A stretch of DNA of 64,000 bases. Origin: Paenibacillus_AQ nitricinens. GTDB taxonomy: Bacteria > Bacillota > Bacilli > Paenibacillales > Paenibacillaceae. Each line of letters starts with the position of its first letter. Position 1 is the first letter of the stretch. The translations under genes were made by a program, and so were the position numbers. Location of the stretch: contig NZ_CP183948.1 in assembly GCF_052056485.1 (NCBI RefSeq), positions 2,666,001 to 2,730,000 on the forward strand, given 5' to 3'. The notes under the pieces were generated by a model that searched no databases, was not told the DNA's origin, and worked only from the letters and a program-made list of their open reading frames with translations. Positions 49,820-58,927 of the stretch are shown piece after piece.

Positions 49820-51706
49820 TTGAATTGGCTCGGATCATTGCAGCAATTGGGCAGAGCCATAATGCTTCCTACCATGGTACTGCCGGCGGCAGCCATTTTG
49901 CTTAGTTTGGGCAGCTTACCTTGGTCTGCATGGGGACTTTCTTCGGTATCCGAAGTGGCTACATACGCTGGGCAGGGAATCTTTTATTTTATGCCTTATT
50001 TATTCGCTGTGGGTGTAGCATGGGGATTATCCAATCAAGCTGGAACGGCGGGTCTTGCCGCATTGGCTGGAATGTTCACTTACGACCGGATTGTTACCCA
50101 TATGGGAGAGGGGCTTGTACAACCTGCAACACTTATCGGAATTTTGCTGGGTATAGTTGCCGGTATTGCTCAAAACCGGTTCAAAAATATCAAGCTTCCA
50201 GAGGCGATACAGTTCTTTGGAGGGTCGCGTTTTGTTTTGCTGTTCATGGGATTGTTTTCGGCTGGCTTTGCATGGGTGATGTTAGGGATCTCTCCACTGC
50301 TGCAAAGAGGATTGGATGATCTTTTTCAAGGAATATTGCAGACAGGCGGATTTGGCGTTTTTATTTATGGAGTGCTATATAGAGTACTAACAGCCTTCGG
50401 TCTTCACCATATTCTCAACAATGTGTTTTGGTTTCAGTTTGGAAACTTTACAACTCCTGATGGTAGCACTGTCGTTCAGGGGGATTTGCCACGTTTTTTT
50501 GCAGGCGATCCTACGGCGGGCATTTTTATGGCGGGTTTGTTTCCGATTATGATGTTCGCACTGCCAGCCATTGCTTTTGCAATTATTCAGGAAGCGCGCG
50601 AGGACTTGAAGCCTAAAATTAAAAAGACTTTCATGCGAGCGGCTTTGGTTTGTTTTCTGACCGGGGTTTCAGAGCAGATTGAATTCGCGTTTTTGTTTGC
50701 TTCTCCGTATTTATTCGCGATACATACTGTAATGTCTGGTCTTGCTATGGTACTGACCTATATGCTGGGAATTCATCACGGGTTCTCTTATTCGGCAGGA
50801 GCGATTGACTTCTTTTTGAATATGCATCTGTCGCAGAGGGCTTGGCTTTTGATTCCGATCGGTATTGGTTATGGAATTGTATATTATAATTTATTCCGCT
50901 GGGCGATTCGCCGTTTTCAGATCCCGACACCAGGGCGTGAAGAAGGTTCCGAACTTGGTGATTGGGCAGGCAATATCCCATATCAGGCACCACTGATCTT
51001 GGAGGCGCTTGGTGGCAAGGAGAATATCGTACAAGTACAATCCTGTATCACTCGTTTGAGGCTAACCGTCCATAATGATCGATATATAGATACGGGGGCG
51101 CTAAAAGGTCTTGGCTCTGCTGGGATTATCAAGCTCGGTGGCGGGAATGTTCAGGTAGTATTTGGTACGTATTCAGAGCTTATCCGCGAGGAGATTAATA
51201 AGCTAATGCTTCGTGATTTGCCGCAGGTGTTGTTCAGTTCTCCGATGCAGGGTAGAATGATGCCCATTGAGGAAGTACCGGATCACATCTTTGCAGCGAA
51301 GCTAGTGGGTGATGGAGTTGCATTTTTGCCGGAAAAAGGGGAGCTTACATCACCTGTATTCGGGAAAGTTATGCACGTCTACCCTACAATGCATGCCGTT
51401 GGTATTGCTACACCGGAAGGGCTGGAGGTACTTATGCATATAGGGATCGACACTTCGCAGCTTAAAGGGCCATTTGAGGCGGTTGTAAAAGAAGGCGACA
51501 GTGTGGAACCAGGTCAATTGCTTGTTAAATTCGACCTCGCTTATTTGCGTGAGCATGCAGCTTCACTGGCTACACCAATGGTGATTACGAATCCTGATCG
51601 AGTAAAATCATGGAGCTATGCTCCATTTAAAAATGTTAAAAAGGGGCAATCTTCAGTAATGTCCGTAGTCTTACATGAAAGTAACGTTGGAGGGATAGAA
51701 GGATGA
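49820..51706 (+). CDS. PTS sugar transporter EIICBA, glucose/N-acetylglucosamine family
   Basis: 628 residues with domains in the order C-B-A. EIIC (1-~370, eight to ten helices) contains 'FGLHHILNNVFWFQFG' and 'GIFMAGLFPIMMFALPA', closer to NagE than to PtsG. EIIB (~390-465) has the phospho-Cys in 'QSCITRLR'. EIIA (~480-620) has 'HAVGI' and 'LMHIGIDT' with the phospho-His. It imports and phosphorylates GlcNAc or glucose. Start TTG 49820 after AAAGGAGAGG. Overlaps the EI gene. Confidence 0.92.
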   Translation: MNWLGSLQQLGRAIMLPTMVLPAAAILLSLGSLPWSAWGLSSVSEVATYAGQGIFYFMPYLFAVGVAWGLSNQAGTAGLAALAGMFTYDRIVTHMGEGLVQPATLIGILLGIVAGIAQNRFKNIKLPEAIQFFGGSRFVLLFMGLFSAGFAWVMLGISPLLQRGLDDLFQGILQTGGFGVFIYGVLYRVLTAFGLHHILNNVFWFQFGNFTTPDGSTVVQGDLPRFFAGDPTAGIFMAGLFPIMMFALPAIAFAIIQEAREDLKPKIKKTFMRAALVCFLTGVSEQIEFAFLFASPYLFAIHTVMSGLAMVLTYMLGIHHGFSYSAGAIDFFLNMHLSQRAWLLIPIGIGYGIVYYNLFRWAIRRFQIPTPGREEGSELGDWAGNIPYQAPLILEALGGKENIVQVQSCITRLRLTVHNDRYIDTGALKGLGSAGIIKLGGGNVQVVFGTYSELIREEINKLMLRDLPQVLFSSPMQGRMMPIEEVPDHIFAAKLVGDGVAFLPEKGELTSPVFGKVMHVYPTMHAVGIATPEGLEVLMHIGIDTSQLKGPFEAVVKEGDSVEPGQLLVKFDLAYLREHAASLATPMVITNPDRVKSWSYAPFKNVKKGQSSVMSVVLHESNVGGIEG

Positions 51707-53472
51707 TACAAGGCATAGGCGCAGCAGCAGGTGTAGCTATCGGGAAGGCCTTTGTCTTACCGAACTGGGAGTGGAGCTTACCAGACACACAAGTGAACCC
51801 AGTGGATCTAGCTAAGGAGTTTGAGCGTTTATACGAAGGTATCCGTACCTCTAAGGACGAGATTGAATTCATCAAAAAAGAATTCAGAGAAGTAGTCGGT
51901 CCAGAGGAATCCAGCATTTTTGATGCTCATCTGGCGATTTTGGATGATCCGGTGTTTATGAGTGAAATCCGGGGGATTATTGAACGCCAGTATAAGGCGG
52001 CGGAAGTAGCTGTTAAGGAAGCGATTGATCATTTTGTAGCGATGTTTGATCTGCTGGATGATGAATACATGAAGGAGCGGGCGGTTGATATCAAGGATGT
52101 CGGTAACCGTCTGTTAAAGCATCTTTTAGGTGCTCCTGAAGTCACGCTGCCATCGGATACACAGCCATATATTCTCGTCGCGAAGGAGTTGTCTCCTTCC
52201 CAGTTAGCTCACTTGAACCCAACTTATGTTCTAGGTATTGTTACTATGATGGGCGGTAAAACCTCACATTCCTCCATTATGGCTCGTGCGCTGGGCATTC
52301 CGCTCGTAGCAGGCTTGGAGAATAATTTGTCTAACCCAATTCAGACCGGAGACATGCTCGTGATAGACGGAGACACCGGATCTGTGCAAATTCATCCTGA
52401 TGAGGTAACGATCAATGAATATGTGTCTCTTCGAAATAAGCAGCATAAAAAGAAAGAACAACTGGAATTGCTTGCTACAGTCGATGCCGTCACTAAAGAT
52501 GGCGTTAACCTGCGATTGGCCGGTAATATCAGCTCCGTCAAAGAACTGAATTTAGCGCTCAAGTATGGAGCTGAGGGTGTAGGTCTATTCCGTACAGAGT
52601 TTCTTTATATGGATCGCAGTTCTTTTCCGACGGAGGATGAACAATTCGAAGTGTATAAACAGGTTGTCGAGAAGGTAGGCAGCAATATGGTTGTGATCCG
52701 TTCGCTGGATATAGGCGGGGACAAGCATCTGGATTACTTCCAGCTGCCAGAAGAGCAGAATCCGTTCCTTGGCTATCGTGCCATTCGAATCAGCTTGAAT
52801 CGACAAGATATGTTCAAAACTCAGCTAACCGCCATTTTGCGGGCGAGTGCATATGGGAATGTAAAGCTAATGTTCCCTATGATATCTTCCGTAGAAGAAG
52901 TACAAGCGGCAAAAGCTGTATTGGAAGAAGTGAAGGCTGAACTGGAGCTTAGGGGCATACCTTTTAATCGGAATATTCCAGTCGGTATTATGATTGAAGT
53001 TCCAGCTGCGGTTATGATTGCGGATTTACTGGCTGAGGAAGTAGATTTTTTCAGTATTGGTACGAACGATTTGGTGCAATATGTACTAGCCGTAGACCGT
53101 ATGAATGAACAAATTGCGCATATGTATCATCCATATCATCCAGCGGTTCTGCGAATGATCCGTATGACTGTAGAAGCAGCGCGTAATGCAAAAATAGATA
53201 TAAGTGTATGTGGTGAAATGGCAGCAGATGAACGTTCTTTGCCACTTTGGCTGGAGCTAGGGATTAGTGATCTTAGCATGTCGCCGCAGGCACTGCTTAA
53301 GGTTAAACACCGTACCCTGAATACACTGGCTATAGACGCTACAAGGGTTGCCAAAGCTTGCTTCCATCATCGTACAAGCTCGGAGACGGAAGAAATCCTA
53401 AGTGCTTATGCTCAAAAAAGCGGTATTACACTTGGATCAAGCGTGGAAACAAAGGAGAAAGCTTCTTCATAG
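51703..53472 (+). CDS. ptsI: PTS enzyme I (phosphoenolpyruvate-protein phosphotransferase)
   Basis: 589 residues. Transfers phosphate from PEP to HPr. Phospho-His in 'GGKTSHSSIMARAL' (about 185-198), 'GVGLFRTEFLYMDR', PEP-site 'EVPAAVMIADLLAEEVDFFSIGTNDL' and catalytic Cys in 'ISVCGEMAAD'. The N-terminal HPr-binding domain is complete. The ATG overlaps the EIICBA stop (ATGA). Unusually ptsH is not in the operon, so HPr must come from elsewhere. Terminator follows. Confidence 0.95.
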   Translation: MIQGIGAAAGVAIGKAFVLPNWEWSLPDTQVNPVDLAKEFERLYEGIRTSKDEIEFIKKEFREVVGPEESSIFDAHLAILDDPVFMSEIRGIIERQYKAAEVAVKEAIDHFVAMFDLLDDEYMKERAVDIKDVGNRLLKHLLGAPEVTLPSDTQPYILVAKELSPSQLAHLNPTYVLGIVTMMGGKTSHSSIMARALGIPLVAGLENNLSNPIQTGDMLVIDGDTGSVQIHPDEVTINEYVSLRNKQHKKKEQLELLATVDAVTKDGVNLRLAGNISSVKELNLALKYGAEGVGLFRTEFLYMDRSSFPTEDEQFEVYKQVVEKVGSNMVVIRSLDIGGDKHLDYFQLPEEQNPFLGYRAIRISLNRQDMFKTQLTAILRASAYGNVKLMFPMISSVEEVQAAKAVLEEVKAELELRGIPFNRNIPVGIMIEVPAAVMIADLLAEEVDFFSIGTNDLVQYVLAVDRMNEQIAHMYHPYHPAVLRMIRMTVEAARNAKIDISVCGEMAADERSLPLWLELGISDLSMSPQALLKVKHRTLNTLAIDATRVAKACFHHRTSSETEEILSAYAQKSGITLGSSVETKEKASS

Positions 53473-53504
53473 GTTATCAAGCGCTACATCATCAAGTCCA
53501 CATC

Positions 53505-53536
53505 AAGGTTCGGCATTCTTGCCGAGCCTTTTTCTT
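53505..53536 (+). terminator. Terminator of the PTS operon
   Basis: AAGGTTCGGCA (53505-53515), TTCT loop, TGCCGAGCCTT (53520-53530), T-run. Confidence 0.85.
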
Positions 53537-53563
53537 TTGTACTAGATTGTTATAAAAAAACAA

Positions 53564-53589
53564 AACCGTTTGCGCTTCGGCGCAGTCTA
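53564..53589 (+). promoter_or_regulatory. Candidate ECF-type promoter of the sigma/anti-sigma pair
   Basis: AACC at 53564-53567 and GTCTA at 53585-53589 with 17 bases between resemble an ECF -35/-10 pair, placed 65 bases before the sigma factor start. Autoregulation is usual for such pairs, but the match is partial. Confidence 0.4.
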
Positions 53590-53653
53590 TACATAGAGCA
53601 TGTTGTACAGGAATGATTTATGCGTGAAAGCAAGGGGGGAGGACAAAACAAGC

Positions 53654-54184
53654 ATGGAACACATTATTAAAGACGAAATGGAAATAGTTGCTACGGAAGA
53701 AGATACATTCTACGAGCTGGTAGCTGAACAGAAAAAAAAGCTATACAGCATTGCTTACAGCTATTTGCGAAACGAAGCGGATTCTTTAGAAGTTTTGCAG
53801 GAGGCAACCTGCCGCGCATGGATTAAACGTAAAAGCTTAAAGGACTCCGAGAAGTTTGCTCCTTGGTTAACTCGTATTCTGATCAATTGCTGTAATGATG
53901 AGTTGAAGCGCAGAAATAGGAAGGCTGTCGCAGAAGTTGCTCGAAGTGATGTAGGGGTTATGGAGATGAAGAGTGACCGCAGGTTGGATATGGAACAAGC
54001 GCTGGATGGGGTTAAGCCGAAGTATCGGCAGGTGCTTATACTCAAATATTACAAGGATATGACTCTTTCAGAAATAGCAGAGGTTCTCGATAAACCGGAG
54101 GGTACCGTGAAGACTTGGCTGAACAAGGGACTAAAACAACTGCGTGACAAAATGAAACGGAAGGGGGAGCTATTTTATGGCTGA
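53654..54184 (+). CDS. ECF-type RNA polymerase sigma factor
   Basis: 176 residues from ATG 53654 (GGGGGGAGG upstream; an in-frame TTG at 53600 has no site). Sigma2 region 'LYSIAYSYLRNEADSLEVLQEATCRAW' and sigma4 'YRQVLILKYYKDMTLSEIAEVLDKPEGTVKTWLNKGLKQLR' are complete. SigV/SigY-like group. The next gene overlaps by eight bases and encodes the membrane anti-sigma factor, so the signal is probably extracytoplasmic. Confidence 0.92.
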   Translation: MEHIIKDEMEIVATEEDTFYELVAEQKKKLYSIAYSYLRNEADSLEVLQEATCRAWIKRKSLKDSEKFAPWLTRILINCCNDELKRRNRKAVAEVARSDVGVMEMKSDRRLDMEQALDGVKPKYRQVLILKYYKDMTLSEIAEVLDKPEGTVKTWLNKGLKQLRDKMKRKGELFYG

Positions 54185-55577
54185 GTCGGAAGAACAGCTG
54201 CTGAACGATTATTTTCAGAAAATCAATATTGAGGCTGAGGAAATCCCGGAAGTTAAATTGGACATGGCGATCCGTAAGGGGATGTTGCAAGGTAACCGTA
54301 AAAGGTTGGCTTTTAGAAAAAGATACGCTGTTGTTGCGTTGGCGGTCCTAACTATCGCCTTATTGATTATTGTCCCATGGGTACATCAGATGGCCAATCC
54401 TGTTCGTGCGCAGTTACCACCAAAAAGCTGGGGGAAGCTTGAGGTATTTAGACCCATTATCGCTAATAATCTGACTATAACATCAGCACTTGATGCGGGA
54501 ATAATGAAGGAAGTAAATATTTCTTCAGCTGAGGTGGACGGAATAAAGTGGACGGTTAACGGAATTATGGCCGATCGAAGAGGAATTGCGGTTCTGTATA
54601 CAATTGAAAACAATACAGATCGGAAAATGCAACTGTTTGGACTATCCTTGAAAAAGACTCCTGAAAGTAATATTTATCGCACAGGATACAGCGGGTTTAG
54701 CACTATTAACGCACAAGAGGTTGGATCTCCTGGGACAACTCGTATGTACGAGCAAATCGTATGGGATGAATATCAGGATGAGTTGGAAGACCCGTTGAAT
54801 ATTTCTCTAAGGTTGCTTCCAGCACCTGATGATCCAGCTTTATCAAGCGGTGAGCTTAAATCTTTAAACATTCAGATTCCAATGGATACCAACAAGGTTT
54901 ATATTCAAGGAAAAAGAGTTGATCTAAAGGATAATCTGTCCATCGCCGGACAGCAAATTAACATGGAGAATATCTATATTGGACCTACGGGTATTTATAT
55001 GCGGGAAAGATATGACCAAAAGAATACAATGAGGATATTTAATATGCTTTCACCTAAGCTTGTCATCGGAAAAGGAGAGCAACAAGAGGAGTTAATGTGG
55101 GTAAGTGGATCGAATATTTATCATAATGATAATATGAGACCTGATGATCCGATTAAGTTTGAAATTGAAGGGATTTCTTCTCTAGATCTATCTAAGCTGG
55201 AGCTTGTGATTAATACCGAAACACAGCAGATTCTGAAGGTACCCGATAACAATCTGACGATTTCCAAACGAATGGAGAACGAAGAGCAGGGAATTTTGGT
55301 GTTAGATTACTTTATTCCTAAAGAAGAGGAGGACTCGCTTAATGATAGAGGTTTTGGATTGAGCGATTATTTTGAAGATAGCTCTGGAAGCGGGCATATG
55401 ATGGAAACTATCAAAAATGATTACTCAGGGTATAGAGAGTTTAATGAAAGTAGTAAGGGAACTACAATAACCTATTTCTTCAATGTAGGTAAGGAGAAGT
55501 TACCCCAACCGTTGACTTTCTGGTTTAATTCTTATCCAAACGTAATCAAGGAGAAAGCGTCCATTCGAATGAATTGA
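54177..55577 (+). CDS. Anti-sigma factor with DUF4179 domain
   Basis: 466 residues: a short cytoplasmic N-terminus (1-~48, sigma-binding), one membrane helix (~50-72, 'YAVVALAVLTIALLIIVPWV'), then a large external region with two beta-rich parts typical of DUF4179 and DUF5643. It should hold the preceding ECF sigma factor until an envelope signal arrives. Translation coupled by overlap. Terminator after the gene. Confidence 0.88.
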   Translation: MAESEEQLLNDYFQKINIEAEEIPEVKLDMAIRKGMLQGNRKRLAFRKRYAVVALAVLTIALLIIVPWVHQMANPVRAQLPPKSWGKLEVFRPIIANNLTITSALDAGIMKEVNISSAEVDGIKWTVNGIMADRRGIAVLYTIENNTDRKMQLFGLSLKKTPESNIYRTGYSGFSTINAQEVGSPGTTRMYEQIVWDEYQDELEDPLNISLRLLPAPDDPALSSGELKSLNIQIPMDTNKVYIQGKRVDLKDNLSIAGQQINMENIYIGPTGIYMRERYDQKNTMRIFNMLSPKLVIGKGEQQEELMWVSGSNIYHNDNMRPDDPIKFEIEGISSLDLSKLELVINTETQQILKVPDNNLTISKRMENEEQGILVLDYFIPKEEEDSLNDRGFGLSDYFEDSSGSGHMMETIKNDYSGYREFNESSKGTTITYFFNVGKEKLPQPLTFWFNSYPNVIKEKASIRMN

Positions 55578-55607
55578 GTAACTCGGATGTCGAGCGAATT
55601 AAATCTA

Positions 55608-55648
55608 AAGCCCTGTTCTTCACGTTTAGTGAGCAACAGGGCTTGTTT
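55608..55648 (+). terminator. Terminator of the sigma/anti-sigma operon
   Basis: AAGCCCTGTT (55608-55617) pairs with AACAGGGCTT (55635-55644); short T-rich tail. Confidence 0.7.
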
Positions 55649-55676
55649 AATTGTTAGACTATAAATCTACCGTATT

Positions 55677-56201
55677 TTATTCCCCAGCTAACGCATCGCA
55701 AAAAGCTTTACCATAAGGCGGCAGATCTGGCGGGCGGCGAGCAGAAATAATATGTCCATCCGTAACCACAGCTTCATCCTTCCATATCGCTCCGGCATTC
55801 TCCATGTCATCACGGATGCCAGGTGTAGAGGTGACGGTTACACCTTCGAGAATTTTAGCAGAAATTAATACCCAACCTGCGTGGCAGATTTGCCCAATAG
55901 GTTTCTTAGCTGCATTGAAATCCTGCACAAGCTGTAGTACGGCACTGTATCTGCGGATTTTATCAGGGGCCCAGCCGCCAGGAACTAAAATCCCGTCATA
56001 ATCTGCGGCATTAAGATCGTCCCAGGAGTACTCTGCTTTTGCAGGCACACCATATTTGCCGATATATGTTTTATCTTTTTCCAAACCTGCCAAGTGAACC
56101 TCAGCGCCTTCTTCTCTTACTCGGTACACGGGATACCAGAGCTCCAAATCTTCAAATTCATCGTCTACGAGTGCTATGACCTTTTTGCCAGCTAGTCTCA
56201 T
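55677..56201 (-). CDS. PfpI/DJ-1 family protein (YraA-like)
   Basis: 174 residues from ATG 56201 (AAAGGAG nine bases upstream; the frame to 56237 lacks a site). 'KKVIALVDDEFEDLELWYPVYRVREEG' opens the PfpI fold, 'GILVPGGWAPD' follows, and 'GQICHAGWVL' holds the nucleophile Cys with adjacent His. Such proteins act as protein deglycases or stress peptidases; in Bacillus YraA-type members respond to aldehydes. Monocistronic. Confidence 0.88.
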   Translation of the reverse strand: MRLAGKKVIALVDDEFEDLELWYPVYRVREEGAEVHLAGLEKDKTYIGKYGVPAKAEYSWDDLNAADYDGILVPGGWAPDKIRRYSAVLQLVQDFNAAKKPIGQICHAGWVLISAKILEGVTVTSTPGIRDDMENAGAIWKDEAVVTDGHIISARRPPDLPPYGKAFCDALAGE

Positions 56202-56407
56202 TTTGTTAAGCTCCTTTCGTATCACATGATCCTTCATATTCTATCAAATTTAAAATACGAAGTCATCTGAAGTGTTGTAAATTATAGACGAATTGCCAAT
56301 TTAATCATTATATGCAATTAAGGAGGGTTTTAATCGAGAGAGGTCGAATATAGAAATTGAAAAGTCATACTTTGTACTTAATTCATTTCTTGCAAGAGGT
56401 GTAGAAG

Positions 56408-56860
56408 ATGTATACAGATAACTTAATGGAGAAGTTGTGCAGCTGTAGTGGCCTCATGAACTTACATATGCATTCATTGATTTTTAATACGAGGGTGAAG
56501 ATTACAAATGTCCCAGTCTATACTTGTCCGAAATGTACTAGTTATGAGCCCTTGTCGTTTATTAAAGCAGATCTAGGAAAGCTAGTGAAAGAACTGAATG
56601 CGGATTTGCCAAGACAAGATTTTTCGTTTACTCAAAGAAATGAATTAGCTAGTGTCCTAAAAGAATCTTTGACAGAGTTTATTGTCGGCGGATTTCAAGA
56701 ATTAGAGTTGGCTATCCGAGAGACAATTCAGGCTAGAGTGGATATGTTACTTGATCTATACCGACTAGCTGAGGGGCTCGAAGACCAGAATTGGATGGAA
56801 GAAACTAGTCGAAGGCTGTCTCAATTAACGTTCCAAACGACTAAAAACGCAAATTATTAA
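56408..56860 (+). CDS. Zinc-ribbon-containing hypothetical protein
   Basis: 150 residues. CxC near the N-terminus (Cys 12 and 14 or so) and CxxC in 'YTCPKCTSY' form a probable zinc ribbon, followed by a helical domain 'NELASVLKESLTEFIVGGFQELELAIRETIQARVDMLLDLYRLAEGL'. It resembles the YgiT-type zinc-finger layout but lacks the HTH. Function unknown. Located between PfpI and ccpA, with AGAGGTG before ATG 56408. Confidence 0.6.
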   Translation: MYTDNLMEKLCSCSGLMNLHMHSLIFNTRVKITNVPVYTCPKCTSYEPLSFIKADLGKLVKELNADLPRQDFSFTQRNELASVLKESLTEFIVGGFQELELAIRETIQARVDMLLDLYRLAEGLEDQNWMEETSRRLSQLTFQTTKNANY

Positions 56861-56907
56861 AACATTCTGTGAAAATAATGAAAAACTTTCACGGAATGTT
56901 GGATTTT
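56861..56907 (+). terminator. Terminator after the zinc-ribbon gene
   Basis: AACATTCTGTGAAA (56861-56874) and TTTCACGGAATGTT (56887-56900) pair with one G-U; T-run follows. Confidence 0.8.
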
Positions 56908-57124
56908 TCACTCACTTTTTGTTACGATAGATAGAAGTTACATTATTGTGCTCGTGAATAGGGAGACCTACACTAGTCAAAAATTGTAATTAGGGGTTAC
57001 GTCTTCATCCTTGAAAGAAATTTTGAAAGGAAAATGAAGCGTTATCATTGCACAATTGTACAAAGTGTCGTATCATATTTTTAATTAGTCGAACGATAAA
57101 ATTTATCGCAATGGAGAGAGTAAT
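56908..57124. other. Promoter region of ccpA
   Basis: 217 bases without a gene. It contains TTGTACAAAGTGTC (57056-57069), related to the ACAAAGTA repeats before the PTS operon. No clean sigma-A hexamers were identified. AATGGAGAGAG supplies the ribosome site. Confidence 0.35.
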
Positions 57125-58135
57125 TTGACGGTAACCATTTACGATGTAGCTCGAGAAGCAGGCGTATCTATGGCTACGGTATCACGGGTTGTGAACAATA
57201 ACCCTAACGTGAAACCGCAGACCCGGAAGAAAGTTTTTGAAGCGATTGAGCGTTTGGGATATCGTCCCAATGCCGTGGCGAGAGGACTTGCCAGTAAGAA
57301 AACGACAACCGTTGGGGTTGTCATCCCTGATATTTCAAACTCGATTTTTGCAGAAATTGCACGCGGGATTGAAGATATCGCGAATATGTATCATTACAAT
57401 ATTATATTGTGTAACGCGGATAAGCGTAAAGAAAAGGAAATCCGTGTCATCAATACCCTTTTGGAGAAACAGGTCGATGGTCTGCTCTTCATGGGTGGTA
57501 CGGTAACTGATGAACATATTCAAGCTTTCCAGACTTCTGCAGTTCCGATTGTCCTATGTGCTACACGGGATGAGAAGGGGACTTATCCTTCCGTTGACAT
57601 CGATCATGAAACCGCTGCTTTTGATGCAGTGAATACATTGATCCGTCACGGTCACCGTGAAATCGCAATGATCAGTGGTACACTGCAGGATCCTGCGAAT
57701 GGATATGCGCGTTTCCATGGTTATAAGAAAGCCCTTGAACAGGCTGGAATCGAATACCAAGAGGATTTAGTTCGTATCGGTAACTACCGCTATGAATCTG
57801 GTGTCGAAGCCATGAAGTATTTCCTTGGACTCAAGAAGAAGCCAACCGCTATTTTTGCCGCAACCGACGAGATGGCTATTGGTGCAATTCACAGTATTCA
57901 AGATGAAGGTCTGAAAGTACCGGATGACTTCTCCATTATTAGTGTGGACAACATCCGTATGGCTTCGATGGTTCGTCCATTGTTGACGACAGTAGCCCAG
58001 CCTATGTATGACCTAGGTGCGGTAGCAATGAGACTTTTGACGAAACTCATGAAGAAAGAGACGGTTGAGAATCCGCGGGTTATCCTGCCTCATGAAACGA
58101 TTCTCCGCCTGTCTGTTAATCATCTGAATAAGTAA
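57125..58135 (+). CDS. ccpA: Catabolite control protein A
   Basis: 336 residues, very close to Bacillus CcpA: N-terminal HTH and hinge 'TIYDVAREAGVSMATVSRVVNNNPNVKPQTRKKV', 'YRPNAVARGLASKKTTTVGVVIPDISN', then the sensor core that binds HPr-Ser-P ('IFAAATDEMAIGAIHSIQDEG', 'SIISVDNIRMASM'). It represses or activates carbon genes at cre sites, two candidates of which lie in this window (17173-17187 and 59593-59607). Start TTG 57125 with GGAGAG upstream. Confidence 0.95.
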   Translation: MTVTIYDVAREAGVSMATVSRVVNNNPNVKPQTRKKVFEAIERLGYRPNAVARGLASKKTTTVGVVIPDISNSIFAEIARGIEDIANMYHYNIILCNADKRKEKEIRVINTLLEKQVDGLLFMGGTVTDEHIQAFQTSAVPIVLCATRDEKGTYPSVDIDHETAAFDAVNTLIRHGHREIAMISGTLQDPANGYARFHGYKKALEQAGIEYQEDLVRIGNYRYESGVEAMKYFLGLKKKPTAIFAATDEMAIGAIHSIQDEGLKVPDDFSIISVDNIRMASMVRPLLTTVAQPMYDLGAVAMRLLTKLMKKETVENPRVILPHETILRLSVNHLNK

Positions 58136-58160
58136 TTTAAGAACTAAACAGTATTTCCGT

Positions 58161-58192
58161 AAAAAGCTCCTTTTGGAGCTTTTTATGTTTTT
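58161..58192 (+). terminator. Terminator after ccpA
   Basis: AAAAAGCTCC (58161-58170), TTTT loop, GGAGCTTTTT (58175-58184). Confidence 0.85.
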
Positions 58193-58224
58193 TACAGAGT
58201 AAATCATCGGAGGAGGCGTTATCT

Positions 58225-58920
58225 TTGCCTGAAATAATCGGATTAATTGGTGCGATGGATGAAGAGATTAAGCTACTACTAGAAAGGATGGAAAATCAGG
58301 AGACGAAGGTCAAGGCAGGCATTCATTATTACATAGGAAATATATTTGGAAAGTCTATAGTGCTGTGTAAATCTGGGGTAGGTAAAGTGAATGCGGCAGT
58401 TACAACACAAATTCTAATTGATTCTTTTGGTGTGACTCGTGTGTTGTTTACTGGGGTTGCTGGTGCTGTGCACCCTGAGTTGAATATTGGAGATATTGTT
58501 ATATCATCTACTTGTGTTCAGCATGATATGGATGCTACAGCACTTGGCTTTTCAAAAGGTGAAATCCCTTATCAGGATCATTCTGTCTTTCAGGCAGACT
58601 CTTCATTGGTACGCCTTGCTGAGAGGGCGTGTAACGAGCTAGGCCAAAAGTACTTGATCGGCAAAGTACTTTCAGGTGATCAATTCATTTCTAATGCGGA
58701 GATTGTAGCCAAATTAAGAGAGGAATTGGACGGAGCGTGCGTGGAGATGGAAGGGGCGGCGGTTGCACAAGTGTGTGTGATGAACGCCACTCCCTTTGTT
58801 ATAATTCGTTCGATGTCTGATAAGTCTGACGGGTCAGCAAATGTGAGTTTTAAGGAGTTCACGGTGGAAGCCTCGGGGCGCTCACATTCTATATTAGAAT
58901 ATATGCTGCAGCATCTTTAA
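58225..58920 (+). CDS. mtnN: 5'-methylthioadenosine/S-adenosylhomocysteine nucleosidase
   Basis: 231 residues of the Pfs/MtnN family: 'IGLIGAMDEEIKLLLERM' at the N-terminus (general-base Glu), 'CKSGVGKVNAAVTTQILI', 'VEMEGAAVAQVC' and 'IRSMSDKSDGSANVSF' with the catalytic Asp. Cleaves adenine from methylthioadenosine and S-adenosylhomocysteine in methionine salvage and methyl-cycle recycling. Start TTG 58225 with GGAGGAGG upstream. Convergent with acuA (7-base gap). Confidence 0.93.
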   Translation: MPEIIGLIGAMDEEIKLLLERMENQETKVKAGIHYYIGNIFGKSIVLCKSGVGKVNAAVTTQILIDSFGVTRVLFTGVAGAVHPELNIGDIVISSTCVQHDMDATALGFSKGEIPYQDHSVFQADSSLVRLAERACNELGQKYLIGKVLSGDQFISNAEIVAKLREELDGACVEMEGAAVAQVCVMNATPFVIIRSMSDKSDGSANVSFKEFTVEASGRSHSILEYMLQHL

Positions 58921-58927
58921 TACTCGT

